Of a DNA stretch of 16,612 nucleotides, positions 8,542-14,414 are shown piece after piece; the first letter of the stretch is position 1, and each line of letters starts with the position of its first letter. Source of the stretch: Syntrophaceae bacterium UBA6112 (GTDB taxonomy: Bacteria > Desulfobacterota > Syntrophia > Syntrophales > UBA5619). Below the pieces are notes generated by a model that was not told the DNA's origin, made no database searches, and worked only from the letters and a program-made list of their open reading frames with translations. The stretch is taken from contig DIWG01000020.1 of assembly GCA_002423465.1 (NCBI GenBank), positions 1 to 16,612 of the forward strand, read 5' to 3'. A program made the translations under genes and the position numbers.

Positions 8542-8735
8542 GCCTGGACTCCTGACGATTCAAGGATGGACGAAATATTTTGATGGCCATTGCCGGCTGA
8601 CCGGCCGAATTGAACGAAAACGGATGATCCACCGGGGAACCACTCCCATCGCTTACGATGGGGATGAATGATATCGAAGGGCTAAAATCGAATTGCGAAT
8701 CTCATTTCTGACGGAACCATTCTTTACAGGGTTAA
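8542..8735 (-). promoter_or_regulatory. Long leader of the activator gene with two hairpins
   Basis: If transcription starts near 8729, the activator mRNA has a leader of about 190 nt. It can form GCCGG-CTGA-CCGGC (8592-8605) and CCCATCG-CTTA-CGATGGG (8645-8662), both perfect stems with 4-nt loops. Neither is followed by a T-run. They may stabilise the mRNA or serve regulation; no known riboswitch pattern was recognised. Confidence 0.35.
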
Positions 8736-8764
8736 AGATTAGGTAAAGGATGGTTGTCTGTCAA
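8736..8764 (-). promoter_or_regulatory. Sigma-70 promoter of the activator gene
   Basis: On the minus strand TTGACA (8759-8764) is 17 bases from TAATCT (8736-8741). The -35 is perfect and the -10 is weak, matching at three positions. This suggests constitutive or weakly controlled expression of the activator from a start near 8729. Confidence 0.45.
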
Positions 8765-9058
8765 GCAAATTCTAATAACACAAATTGCAACAAGAAATAA
8801 AAGATGACTAAGGAGTGCACGAACAACTTCCTTGTCAAGCAGCCGCTAATTTCAACAGAAATGCATCCTTTTAAAGCGTAATGCTCATCCCTATCAGAAC
8901 CCCGAATATAATTTGGATAAAGATATCCAGAAGTCTCCGAGATTTGAACACGCTGGAATTATTGAACAGGCTTGAATAGTGTTATTTATAATCATCAGCT
9001 CATCAGCAAAATATTAACGGGACGCCCTCTTCCAAAGACTCTCTCTGTAATTTTTTGA
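8765..9058. other. AT-rich intergenic stretch, no gene recognised
   Basis: No full-length coding frame is visible on either strand. One 41-codon stop-to-stop frame on the plus strand (about 8851-8974) includes the peptide HPYQNPEYNLDKDIQKSP and has a protein-like composition, but it has no start codon or ribosome site and no recognised relative. With the possible transposase end at 9094-9180, this suggests a zone of decayed insertions. Confidence 0.4.
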
Positions 9059-9086
9059 TTGACTAAATTTATGCTTAGGATATATT
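9059..9086 (+). promoter_or_regulatory. Candidate sigma-70 promoter upstream of structured RNA and tRNA-Gln
   Basis: TTGACT (9059-9064) and TATATT (9081-9086) are separated by 16 bases, each 5/6 to consensus. Predicted start is near 9092. It is the best promoter seen upstream of the tRNA and of the self-complementary segment at 9103-9182. Confidence 0.5.
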
Positions 9087-9093
9087 GCAACCA

Positions 9094-9180
9094 TGAAATC
9101 GATATTTAGAGATGTCCAATTCCAGCAGAAACGGCAGCGTCAGCGAATTCATAATTCGCTTGGGAGTGGATATGTCTAAA
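9094..9180 (+). pseudogene. Possible relic of a transposase C-terminus (28 codons)
   Basis: The small frame from ATG 9093-9095 to TAA 9177-9179 ends in RQRIHNSLGSGYV. This resembles the end of IS3/IS481-type integrase-core transposases (pattern RxHSSLGYxSP), which lies near the right end of such elements. The rest of the catalytic domain is absent and a stop replaces the usual SP motif. The match is short and could be chance. Confidence 0.25.
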
Positions 9181-9206
9181 TAATGTTTTGTGAAATGATG
9201 CATCCG

Positions 9207-9241
9207 GCCCCGGCGAATCAAGTGTTCGTCGGGGCTTTTTT
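9207..9241 (+). terminator. Rho-independent terminator just before tRNA-Gln
   Basis: An 11-bp stem (GCCCCGGCGAA with TTCGTCGGGGC, one G-U pair) with a 7-nt loop is followed by six T. It ends six bases before the tRNA acceptor stem. It is the strongest terminator in the window, but no coding gene immediately precedes it. Confidence 0.85.
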
Positions 9242-9247
9242 GTGCAC

Positions 9248-9321
9248 TGAGGGGTGGTCTAACGGTAAGACGACAGGCTCTGGACTTGTATATTGAGGTT
9301 CGAATCCTCGCCCCTCAGCCA
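9248..9321 (+). tRNA. tRNA-Gln (anticodon CTG), CCA encoded
   Basis: The cloverleaf is complete. The acceptor stem TGAGGGG/CCCCTCA has discriminator G and genomic CCA. The D arm GTCT/AGAC has a loop containing GG. The anticodon stem ACAGG/CTTGT has loop CTCTGGA, placing CTG at positions 34-36. The variable loop is 4 nt, and the T arm TGAGG/CCTCG has loop TTCGAAT. It decodes CAG. The end is not followed by a clear terminator; a palindromic repeat begins 32 bases downstream. Confidence 0.96.
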
Positions 9322-9352
9322 TATTATTACTCCGGCAACCATAAGTGCCGAT

Positions 9353-9418
9353 CCTGTCATTCCCGCGAAAGCGGGAATCCAAGACAGGACTGGATGCCGG
9401 ATCAAGTCCGGTATGACA
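9353..9418. repeat. REP-like palindromic intergenic repeat
   Basis: The element is bounded by TGTCAT (9355-9360) and ATGACA (9413-9418). It holds ATTCCCGC-GAAA-GCGGGAAT, extended by CCTGTC/GACAGG, followed by the small hairpin CCGGA-TCAAG-TCCGG. This 'TCATTCCCGCGAAAGCGGGAATCC...CCGGATCAAGTCCGG' type is widespread as dispersed intergenic repeats in proteobacterial genomes. It may cap the tRNA transcript. Confidence 0.75.
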
Positions 9419-9486
9419 ACCTTTGATATGTTTACTTGCCGGTGTAATAAGGGACAGTTCCATTTTTGAGGAAGGAGGGAAAGGTA

Positions 9487-9708
9487 ATGAGTGCGATCCT
9501 GCAAAAAATCGGTATCGACATCGAAAAAAAGAACAAGATAGGTTATGCTGACGTTCAGCCCGATGAATCTTCGGTGCAACTTTCAGGCGCCGGGACCGCC
9601 GGTTCCCCGACCTCTCAGAACATGCAGCCCCTGGAGACCATGGCGGATCAGGAATATGTGAGACTGATGGAAGAGCGCTATGGTATCCGGGAAGAGGGCA
9701 TTCTTTAA
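9487..9708 (+). CDS. Unknown small protein, 73 aa
   Basis: The ATG at 9487 has an excellent ribosome site, AGGAGG at 9473-9478 with 8-nt spacing, which makes translation likely. An upstream in-frame TTG at 9466 overlaps that site and is rejected. The protein starts MSAILQKIGIDIEKKNKIG and has a low-complexity, disordered-looking middle rich in Ser, Gly, Thr and Pro. It ends in an acidic/helical segment QEYVRLMEERYGIREEGIL. There is no signal peptide or membrane segment, and I recognise no family. It lies 53 bp before the amidotransferase in the same direction and could be co-transcribed with it. Confidence 0.75.
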   Translation: MSAILQKIGIDIEKKNKIGYADVQPDESSVQLSGAGTAGSPTSQNMQPLETMADQEYVRLMEERYGIREEGIL

Positions 9709-9761
9709 GCGGCAAGACAATAAGGAATTCTCTTTAGCGCTTTTCGATAACGGAGGCCGGT

Positions 9762-10451
9762 ATGAATGTGTTGATTTTAAAGAACGTTTCCGGTGAAGGG
9801 CCAGGCACGATCGAGGATCATCTGTGCAAAGAGCGGATTTCCTATTCAGTCATTGACCTCAAAGCAGGCGAATCTGCGCCTGAGCTTAACGCCTTTACGC
9901 ATCTCGTCATCCTGGGCGGTCCCATGGCTGTGTATGAGATGCACCTGTTCCCGTATCTTGTCAGCGAGGTTGAGCTGATCCACGCCGCGATCGATGCGGA
10001 CAAGCACGTCCTGGGCGTGTGTCTCGGCGCACAGATGATTGCCCACGCGCTGGATGCCCGGGTCTATCCCGGTTCCAGGACGGAAATCGGATGGCATGAA
10101 GTGACGCTCTCCGATGAAGGCATGTGCGATCCGCTCATGTCCGTACTGGTCTTTCCCGGCCGGAAGGCAGCCCAGGTTTTTCAATGGCACGGAGACACAT
10201 TCGACTTGCCCGCAAGGAGCGTGCGGCTTGCGTCATCGGGCCTCTATGCCAACCAGGCCTTTCGTTACGGGAATCGAGTATATGGCCTGCAGTTTCATAT
10301 CGAAGTCACCCCAGCCATCGTACGCGACTGGCTCGCCGACGAACAGGGGATCGATTACGCCTCGATCCTGGCGGATTCGGAAAGGCTGTTTGTTTTCTAC
10401 AGACAGCGTGCTGAAAAGTTCTATGAACTTTTTTTCGAAAAATCGTTATAG
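9762..10451 (+). CDS. Class I glutamine amidotransferase (GMP synthase-like), 229 aa
   Basis: A stand-alone GATase1 domain of the kind that hydrolyses glutamine, or a gamma-glutamyl compound, through a Cys-His-Glu triad. The nucleophile elbow GVCLGAQ holds Cys87, and LQFHIEVT gives His179 and Glu181. The oxyanion strand LGGPMAVYE (51-59) and FQWHGDTFDLP (140-150) are typical of the GMP-synthase-like subgroup. GGAGG is 5 nt before the ATG. There is no synthetase partner next to it, so it is not GuaA. Relatives include gamma-glutamyl-polyamine/peptide hydrolases and cyanide- or amino-acid-processing enzymes, so the substrate is open. A 10-bp hairpin directly overlaps its stop codon. Confidence 0.9.
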   Translation: MNVLILKNVSGEGPGTIEDHLCKERISYSVIDLKAGESAPELNAFTHLVILGGPMAVYEMHLFPYLVSEVELIHAAIDADKHVLGVCLGAQMIAHALDARVYPGSRTEIGWHEVTLSDEGMCDPLMSVLVFPGRKAAQVFQWHGDTFDLPARSVRLASSGLYANQAFRYGNRVYGLQFHIEVTPAIVRDWLADEQGIDYASILADSERLFVFYRQRAEKFYELFFEKSL

Positions 10452-10474
10452 GCGAAGACCCAACGGTCTTTGCC
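10451..10474 (+). terminator. Hairpin at the 3' end of the amidotransferase gene
   Basis: GGCGAAGACC-CAAC-GGTCTTTGCC forms a 10-bp stem with one G-U pair and a 4-nt loop, starting at the last base of the stop codon. It lacks a proper T-run, so it may be a weak terminator or an mRNA-end stabiliser. Confidence 0.45.
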
Positions 10475-10649
10475 CTCCTTGAATTAGGATAGAGATAGAC
10501 AATAATATCTTTTTGGTTGAGCAGTACGGGTTGAAAGCGATCTCAGCGAGGAGGATTTATACGCGTCTCTGAGAGGCTGACCTGAACTGAATTTTCCAGA
10601 AAGAGGTAAATGAACCGAATCCGATTGTGGTGCGGGGGACGCCCTCCTC

Positions 10650-11018
10650 ATGTTGAACACGAAAAAGACAACACAAGAGATCCTCCAAAATGACCTACTG
10701 CGTGAGCGGGCCTCCGCCCTGGCCCGTGCCGGAGAGCGACTTGCCGACGCGCTGGAAAAACTCCGGTCGATCGAAAGGGATCTGACGGAATCATTGGTCC
10801 TTTGGCACAGGGAGATGGAGAACGGCGGAAAAAACTCGCAAAGTCTTCGCGGTGAGGTCAACGTGAAGATCTGCGCCTATAATCGTCAACGCGAGCACGT
10901 CAAGACCCGTTATTACTACCTGATTATAACTCGCGAGGCACTTGGGATCATTCACCACGAGCGCCTCGAGGAGATCTATCGGATTCCGCCGAAAAAACGC
11001 TGTCTGCCGGAACACTGA
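10650..11018 (+). CDS. Unknown protein, 122 aa, mostly helical
   Basis: The frame codes for a charged, helix-rich protein. Residues 15-60 are a heptad-like run (ERASALARAGERLADALEKL, then RSIERDLTESLVLWHREME), followed by RGEVNVKICAYNRQREHVKTRYYYLIITREALGI and a basic end. No membrane segment or known motif is seen. The composition is much more protein-like than the opposite-strand frame (10484-10861), which is Ser/Arg-rich. The ATG lacks a clear ribosome site; a GGGGGA run lies 11 nt upstream and may pair with the CCCTCC that follows it. It has 198 bp of leader after the amidotransferase and is convergent with comM. Function is unknown. Confidence 0.65.
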   Translation: MLNTKKTTQEILQNDLLRERASALARAGERLADALEKLRSIERDLTESLVLWHREMENGGKNSQSLRGEVNVKICAYNRQREHVKTRYYYLIITREALGIIHHERLEEIYRIPPKKRCLPEH

Positions 11019-11062
11019 GTCACCTCCCTGCCGGCAAACGTTCCATTGAGGTCTGGGAATCG

Positions 11063-12592
11063 TCAGGCGAGTCTACGGTCCAGGCTTCTGTACTGGATGG
11101 CTTCGGCGACATGTGAAGAGAGGAGCGGACCGCCGCCGTCCAGATCCGCGATGGTCCGGGCGACCTTGAGAATTCGGGTGTAGGCGCGGGCGCTCAATCC
11201 AAGCCGGTCGACGGCCATTTCGATGAGCTGACGCGACTCTTCGTCGAGGGAGCAGGCGGCACGAAGCTGGCGATCGGTCATGCGGGCGTTGAAGAGGGTC
11301 TCGTCTCCGGCGAAGCGGTTTTTCTGGAGGATTCGCGCCTGTTCGACCCTTGCCTTGATGGCGGCGGACGACTCGCCCGTTTCGCGTCCCGTTAGATCCC
11401 GGTAGCGGACCGAGGGGACCTCGATATGGATGTCGATCCGATCCATCAGCGGGCCGGAAATCCTCCCCTGGTACTGGCGGATCTGCTGGGGCGTGCAGCG
11501 GCAAGGGCGGCTCCGGTCGCCGAAGAATCCGCAATTGCAGGGATTCATCGCTGCGACCAGCATGAAACGGGCGGGATAGGTGGCCGTAAGGGAGGAACGG
11601 GTGATCGTAACCCGGCCGTCTTCCAGCGGTTGGCGCAGCGCCTCGAGCGCGTTCTTCCGGAACTCCGGCAGTTCGTCGAGAAAAAGGACTCCGTGATGGG
11701 CAAGGCTGATCTCTCCCGGCTTTGGGGTATGGCCGCCGCCGACCAGGCCGGCATCGGAGATTGTATGGTGCGGAGCGCGAAAGGGTCGGATTCCCAGGAG
11801 CGCCTCTTTGCGGTCCAGCAGGCCGGCGACGGAAAATATCTTTGTTGTTTCGATTGCCTCCGGAAGGGAGAGGTCGGGGATGATCGTCACGAGCCGCTGG
11901 GCGAGCATGGTTTTTCCGGATCCGGGTGGACCGATCATGAGGAGGTTGTGCCCTCCTGCGGCGGCGACCTCCAGGGCGCGTTTGGCCTGTTCCTGGCCGT
12001 GGATCTCGCTGAAATCGAATGGATAGTCGCGGCTTCGACAAAAAAGATTTTCGAGATCGACATGGACGGGTGCGATCTCCGTCCGGCCGCCGAGAAACTC
12101 CACCACCTCGGAGAGCCGATCCACCGGGATCACCTCGATCCCCTCGACCAGCGCCGCCTCGGCGGCGTTTTCCCGCGGAACGATCACCCCCCGGATGCCG
12201 AGGGCCTTCGCCTCGAAGGCCGCGGGCAGGGCGCCGTGAATCCCTTTTACGCCGCCGTCCAGCGAGAGTTCACCGAGGAGGAGATAATCGGCGAGCGAGG
12301 AGGCGGGTAGAATACCCTGGGCGGTCAGGATCGCCACGGCGATCGGTAGATCGAAAGCGGTCCCTTCCTTCTTGATGTCGGCGGGGGCCAGGTTCACGGT
12401 AACGTGATGGCCGGGGAAGGCATAACCTGAGTTCTTGACGGCGGCCTTGATCCGGTCCTTGCTCTCGCGCACCGCCACGTCGGGGAGGCCGACCGTCGAA
12501 AACAGCGGAAGACCGGCGGTGAGATCGACCTCGACGTTGACGGGATAGGACTCGATGCCGATGACGGTACTGCTGATGGCCTTGACGATCAA
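11063..12592 (-). CDS. comM: YifB/ComM family magnesium-chelatase-like AAA+ ATPase, 509 aa
   Basis: A hexameric AAA+ protein. In Vibrio and Acinetobacter, ComM is a branch-migration helicase in natural transformation; many non-competent bacteria keep it with an unclear role. The N-terminal Lon/ChlI-like domain (1-165) contains TVGLPDVAVRESKDRIKAA and VTVNLAPADIKKEG. The AAA+ core has Walker A GPPGSGKT at 221-228 and Walker B GVLFLDE at 301-307. The four-Cys cluster NPCNCGFFGDRSRPCRC is at 350-366, and the Mg-chelatase C-terminal domain runs from about 400. Length is standard. The start is TTG at 12592, with GGGGAGG seven bases upstream. That ribosome site can pair with a neighbouring CCTCC (12600-12612), which may lower translation. 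The protein call is firm; an actual role in DNA uptake is not shown here. Confidence 0.95.
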   Translation of the reverse strand: MIVKAISSTVIGIESYPVNVEVDLTAGLPLFSTVGLPDVAVRESKDRIKAAVKNSGYAFPGHHVTVNLAPADIKKEGTAFDLPIAVAILTAQGILPASSLADYLLLGELSLDGGVKGIHGALPAAFEAKALGIRGVIVPRENAAEAALVEGIEVIPVDRLSEVVEFLGGRTEIAPVHVDLENLFCRSRDYPFDFSEIHGQEQAKRALEVAAAGGHNLLMIGPPGSGKTMLAQRLVTIIPDLSLPEAIETTKIFSVAGLLDRKEALLGIRPFRAPHHTISDAGLVGGGHTPKPGEISLAHHGVLFLDELPEFRKNALEALRQPLEDGRVTITRSSLTATYPARFMLVAAMNPCNCGFFGDRSRPCRCTPQQIRQYQGRISGPLMDRIDIHIEVPSVRYRDLTGRETGESSAAIKARVEQARILQKNRFAGDETLFNARMTDRQLRAACSLDEESRQLIEMAVDRLGLSARAYTRILKVARTIADLDGGGPLLSSHVAEAIQYRSLDRRLA

Positions 12593-12599
12593 GCGAATA

Positions 12600-12612
12600 C
12601 CTCCCCTGGAGG
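12600..12612 (-). promoter_or_regulatory. comM ribosome site inside a small hairpin
   Basis: On the mRNA sense strand CCTCC-AGG-GGAGG can fold on itself and hide the Shine-Dalgarno GGAGG ahead of the TTG start at 12592. The loop is only 3 nt and the stem 5 bp, so the effect is probably modest. Confidence 0.35.
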
Positions 12613-12807
12613 CTTTACCGAGTTTTGCCGTGCACCCTCCTGCATGATCTGACCGGCGACCGGATGCAAGTCATTCGAACCACATCCCACGATAATCCTA
12701 AACGAGAAGCGCCTTTCCGACAAGCGATTTTTCTCTCCCTTACCCCCCGCTGGATTACGGTGTAAAAATCAACCATGACGAAGGTGCGGGGATTCAATAG
12801 GAAATCA

Positions 12808-12837
12808 TTGACTTTTGATCGTGCATCATAGTAATAA
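12808..12837 (+). promoter_or_regulatory. Candidate promoter of the ZIP transporter gene
   Basis: TTGACT (12808-12813) and TAATAA (12832-12837) are 18 bases apart. Transcription would begin only about 5 nt before the ATG at 12849, and there is no Shine-Dalgarno sequence, so the mRNA may be nearly leaderless. Confidence 0.4.
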
Positions 12838-12848
12838 AGCAACAAAAT

Positions 12849-13664
12849 ATGATCGATTTCCTTCAACAATACAGCCCCGTCACGCAGACGCTGATCGCCA
12901 CGTTCTTTACATGGGGCGTGACTGCAATCGGCGCTGCACTCGTTTTCTTTACCAAGACGGTCAAACCCAAACTCATGGATTCCATGCTTGGATTCGCCGC
13001 CGGAGTCATGATCGCCGCGAGCTTCTGGTCGCTGCTCGCACCGGGGATTGAAATGGCCCGACAGATGGGACAGATCCCTTGGCTGACGGCCGTGATCGGA
13101 TTCATGGGCGGCGGTCTTTTCATGAGACTGGCGGATCGTCTGCTACCGCATCTTCATCCGGGTCTCGCCATGAGGCAAAGCGAAGGGATCAAGACTTCCT
13201 GGCAGCGAAGCACGCTGCTGGTCCTTGCGATCACACTGCATAACATCCCCGAAGGCCTTGCGGTCGGCGTTGCTTTCGGGGCCGTGGCGGCCCATCTTCC
13301 TTCCGCCACGCTGGGCGGCGCCATTGCTTTGGCTCTCGGAATCGGCCTCCAGAATTTTCCCGAAGGGGCTGCGGTATCGTTGCCGTTGAGGAGGGAAGGA
13401 ATGGGGCGGACGAAGAGCTTTTTGATGGGGCAGGCGTCCGGTCTGGTTGAACCGATTGCCGGGATGATCGGGGCGGCATTCGTTCTGCACATGCAGAACA
13501 TGCTGCCCTATGCCCTTTGCTTCGCTGCCGGAGCGATGATTTTTGTTGTGGTGGAAGAGCTGATCCCGGAATCGCAGCGGAACGAGGCAAACATCGATCT
13601 GGTAACGATGGCAACCATGGCCGGTTTTTCGGTGATGATGATCCTCGACGTGGCTTTGGGCTGA
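12849..13664 (+). CDS. ZIP family divalent metal transporter, 271 aa
   Basis: An inner-membrane importer of Zn2+ or related metals (ZupT-like). About eight hydrophobic segments are visible. The metal-binding helix-4 motif HNIPEG is at 131-136 and the helix-5 motif NFPEGA at 169-174, with the helix-6 pair VVEELIPES around 234-242, all characteristic of bacterial ZIPs. The short loop between helices 3 and 4 contains HLHPG (101-105), a reduced form of the His-rich loop. No ribosome site precedes the ATG. The start is chosen because it gives the normal ZIP N-terminus and follows a promoter-like sequence. It stands divergent from comM and 103 bp ahead of moaC. Zinc is the likeliest substrate, but iron, manganese and cobalt are possible. 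Confidence 0.94.
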   Translation: MIDFLQQYSPVTQTLIATFFTWGVTAIGAALVFFTKTVKPKLMDSMLGFAAGVMIAASFWSLLAPGIEMARQMGQIPWLTAVIGFMGGGLFMRLADRLLPHLHPGLAMRQSEGIKTSWQRSTLLVLAITLHNIPEGLAVGVAFGAVAAHLPSATLGGAIALALGIGLQNFPEGAAVSLPLRREGMGRTKSFLMGQASGLVEPIAGMIGAAFVLHMQNMLPYALCFAAGAMIFVVVEELIPESQRNEANIDLVTMATMAGFSVMMILDVALG

Positions 13665-13695
13665 TGGGGCCGCGTATTTCAAGAGCGTATCTTTC

Positions 13696-13724
13696 TTGAC
13701 TGAGGGAAAAGGCTGTGCTAAGTT
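13696..13724 (+). promoter_or_regulatory. Candidate promoter of moaC
   Basis: TTGACT (13696-13701), 17 bases, then TAAGTT (13719-13724). The -35 is good and the -10 poor. It coincides with what would otherwise be an upstream in-frame TTG start for moaC, which supports starting translation at 13768 instead. Confidence 0.35.
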
Positions 13725-13767
13725 TCCTCCAAATTCGGCGTTCAATGTGATTCCGACACGGCAGATC

Positions 13768-14250
13768 ATGAAAGAGCTATCCCATCTCGATGAAAAAGGC
13801 CGGGCGCGCATGGTGGATGTAACGGCCAAGGCACCCACTTTCCGCCGGGCGGTCGCCCGGGGAGAGGTCCGGATGCGTCCGGAGACTGCCGCACTGATCC
13901 AGGAAGGGGGAATCCCGAAAGGGGATGTCTTCGCTACGGCCCGGATCGCGGGGATCATGGCGGCGAAGAAAACCGGAGAGCTGATTCCCATGTGCCATCC
14001 GCTCGAACTTACGGCGATCGAAGTCCTGTTTTCGTGCGATTCCACAGCGGGCGAGGTTGCGATCGAGGCAAAGGTCGGAACGATCGGCAGAACGGGGGTC
14101 GAGATGGAGGCCATGACGGCCGTCGGCGTCGCCGCGCTGACGATTTACGACATGTGCAAGGCAGTCGACCGGGAGATGGTCATCACGGATATTCAACTGA
14201 TGAGCAAAGAAGGCGGCAAGAGCGGCGCCTTCTTCAGACGGCAACCATAG
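13768..14250 (+). CDS. moaC: Cyclic pyranopterin monophosphate synthase MoaC, 160 aa
   Basis: Second step of molybdenum cofactor synthesis: converts the MoaA product 3',8-cyclo-7,8-dihydro-GTP to cyclic pyranopterin monophosphate. With the ATG at 13768 the protein is 160 residues, the usual size. The key residues fall at the same numbers as in E. coli MoaC: Lys51 (GIPKGD), His77 (MCHPLELT), Asp128 and Lys131 (DMCKAVDR). The N-terminus LSHLDEKGRARMVDVTAKA is also typical. A longer frame from a TTG at 13696 adds 24 residues foreign to the family and overlaps a promoter-like sequence, so it is rejected. No Shine-Dalgarno is evident. No other moa/moe/mob gene is in the window. Confidence 0.96.
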   Translation: MKELSHLDEKGRARMVDVTAKAPTFRRAVARGEVRMRPETAALIQEGGIPKGDVFATARIAGIMAAKKTGELIPMCHPLELTAIEVLFSCDSTAGEVAIEAKVGTIGRTGVEMEAMTAVGVAALTIYDMCKAVDREMVITDIQLMSKEGGKSGAFFRRQP

Positions 14251-14289
14251 ACGAAAACCATTGGTTTGAATCCGCCCGCGATCGTATTC

Positions 14290-14403
14290 CCCGCGTCTGG
14301 CTGCGCGGGATATGCGGGTAAAAACGGAATGGTTTGTTCCTTGTCCAGGAGCGAAGACCTCCGCGGCTTGCGGCGGAGATCTTCAAAGCGGGTTCGCGCC
14401 CGC
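14290..14403 (+). promoter_or_regulatory. Three consecutive hairpins in the moaC to PH-protein gap
   Basis: Stems are CCCGCG/CGCGGG (14290-14309, 8-nt loop), GAAGA-c-CTCCGC paired with GCGGAG-a-TCTTC (14353-14384), and GCGGG-TTCGCG-CCCGC (14388-14403). The last ends 11 nt before the next ATG. None has a T-run. A structured leader for the downstream gene is possible. Nearness to moaC raises the idea of a Moco-responsive RNA, but I could not match the conserved Moco motif pattern. Confidence 0.35.
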
Positions 14404-14414
14404 CGGGAGATGAT

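Larger units (their letters stand above)
9092..9241 (+). ncRNA. Candidate small RNA of about 150 nt (promoter, closing stem, terminator)
   Basis: Segment 9103-9118 pairs with 9167-9182. TATTTAGA/TCTAAATA and ATGTCCA/TGGATAT give 15 base pairs interrupted by one G-G mismatch and containing one G-U pair. Inside lies an 8-bp perfect hairpin AGCGAATT-CAT-AATTCGCT (9142-9160). A Rho-independent terminator at 9207-9241 and a sigma-70-like promoter at 9059-9086 bound the unit. It matched no RNA family I know (not 6S, SRP or tmRNA by length and motifs). The alternative is a pair of terminal inverted repeats from a decayed insertion element. Confidence 0.4.

Noticed and set aside
9218..9715. Minus-strand frame of 165 codons over the tRNA-Gln region
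   Set aside because: Runs through the tRNA, the palindromic repeat and the well-initiated 73-residue gene; not a real protein.
11426..12310. Open frame of 294 codons on the plus strand inside comM
   Set aside because: Antisense to the intact YifB/ComM gene, no ribosome site or domain; a high-GC shadow.
12615..12869. Minus-strand frame of 84 codons upstream of comM
   Set aside because: No ribosome site, Arg/Cys-rich random-looking end, and it covers the divergent promoter region.
13143..14114. Minus-strand frame spanning the ZIP and moaC genes
   Set aside because: It crosses two well-identified genes and the gap between them, with no recognisable motif.
14251..14414. Molybdenum-cofactor riboswitch next to moaC
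   Set aside because: The hairpins are downstream of moaC and I could not align them with the conserved Moco RNA sequence blocks; kept only as unexplained structure.
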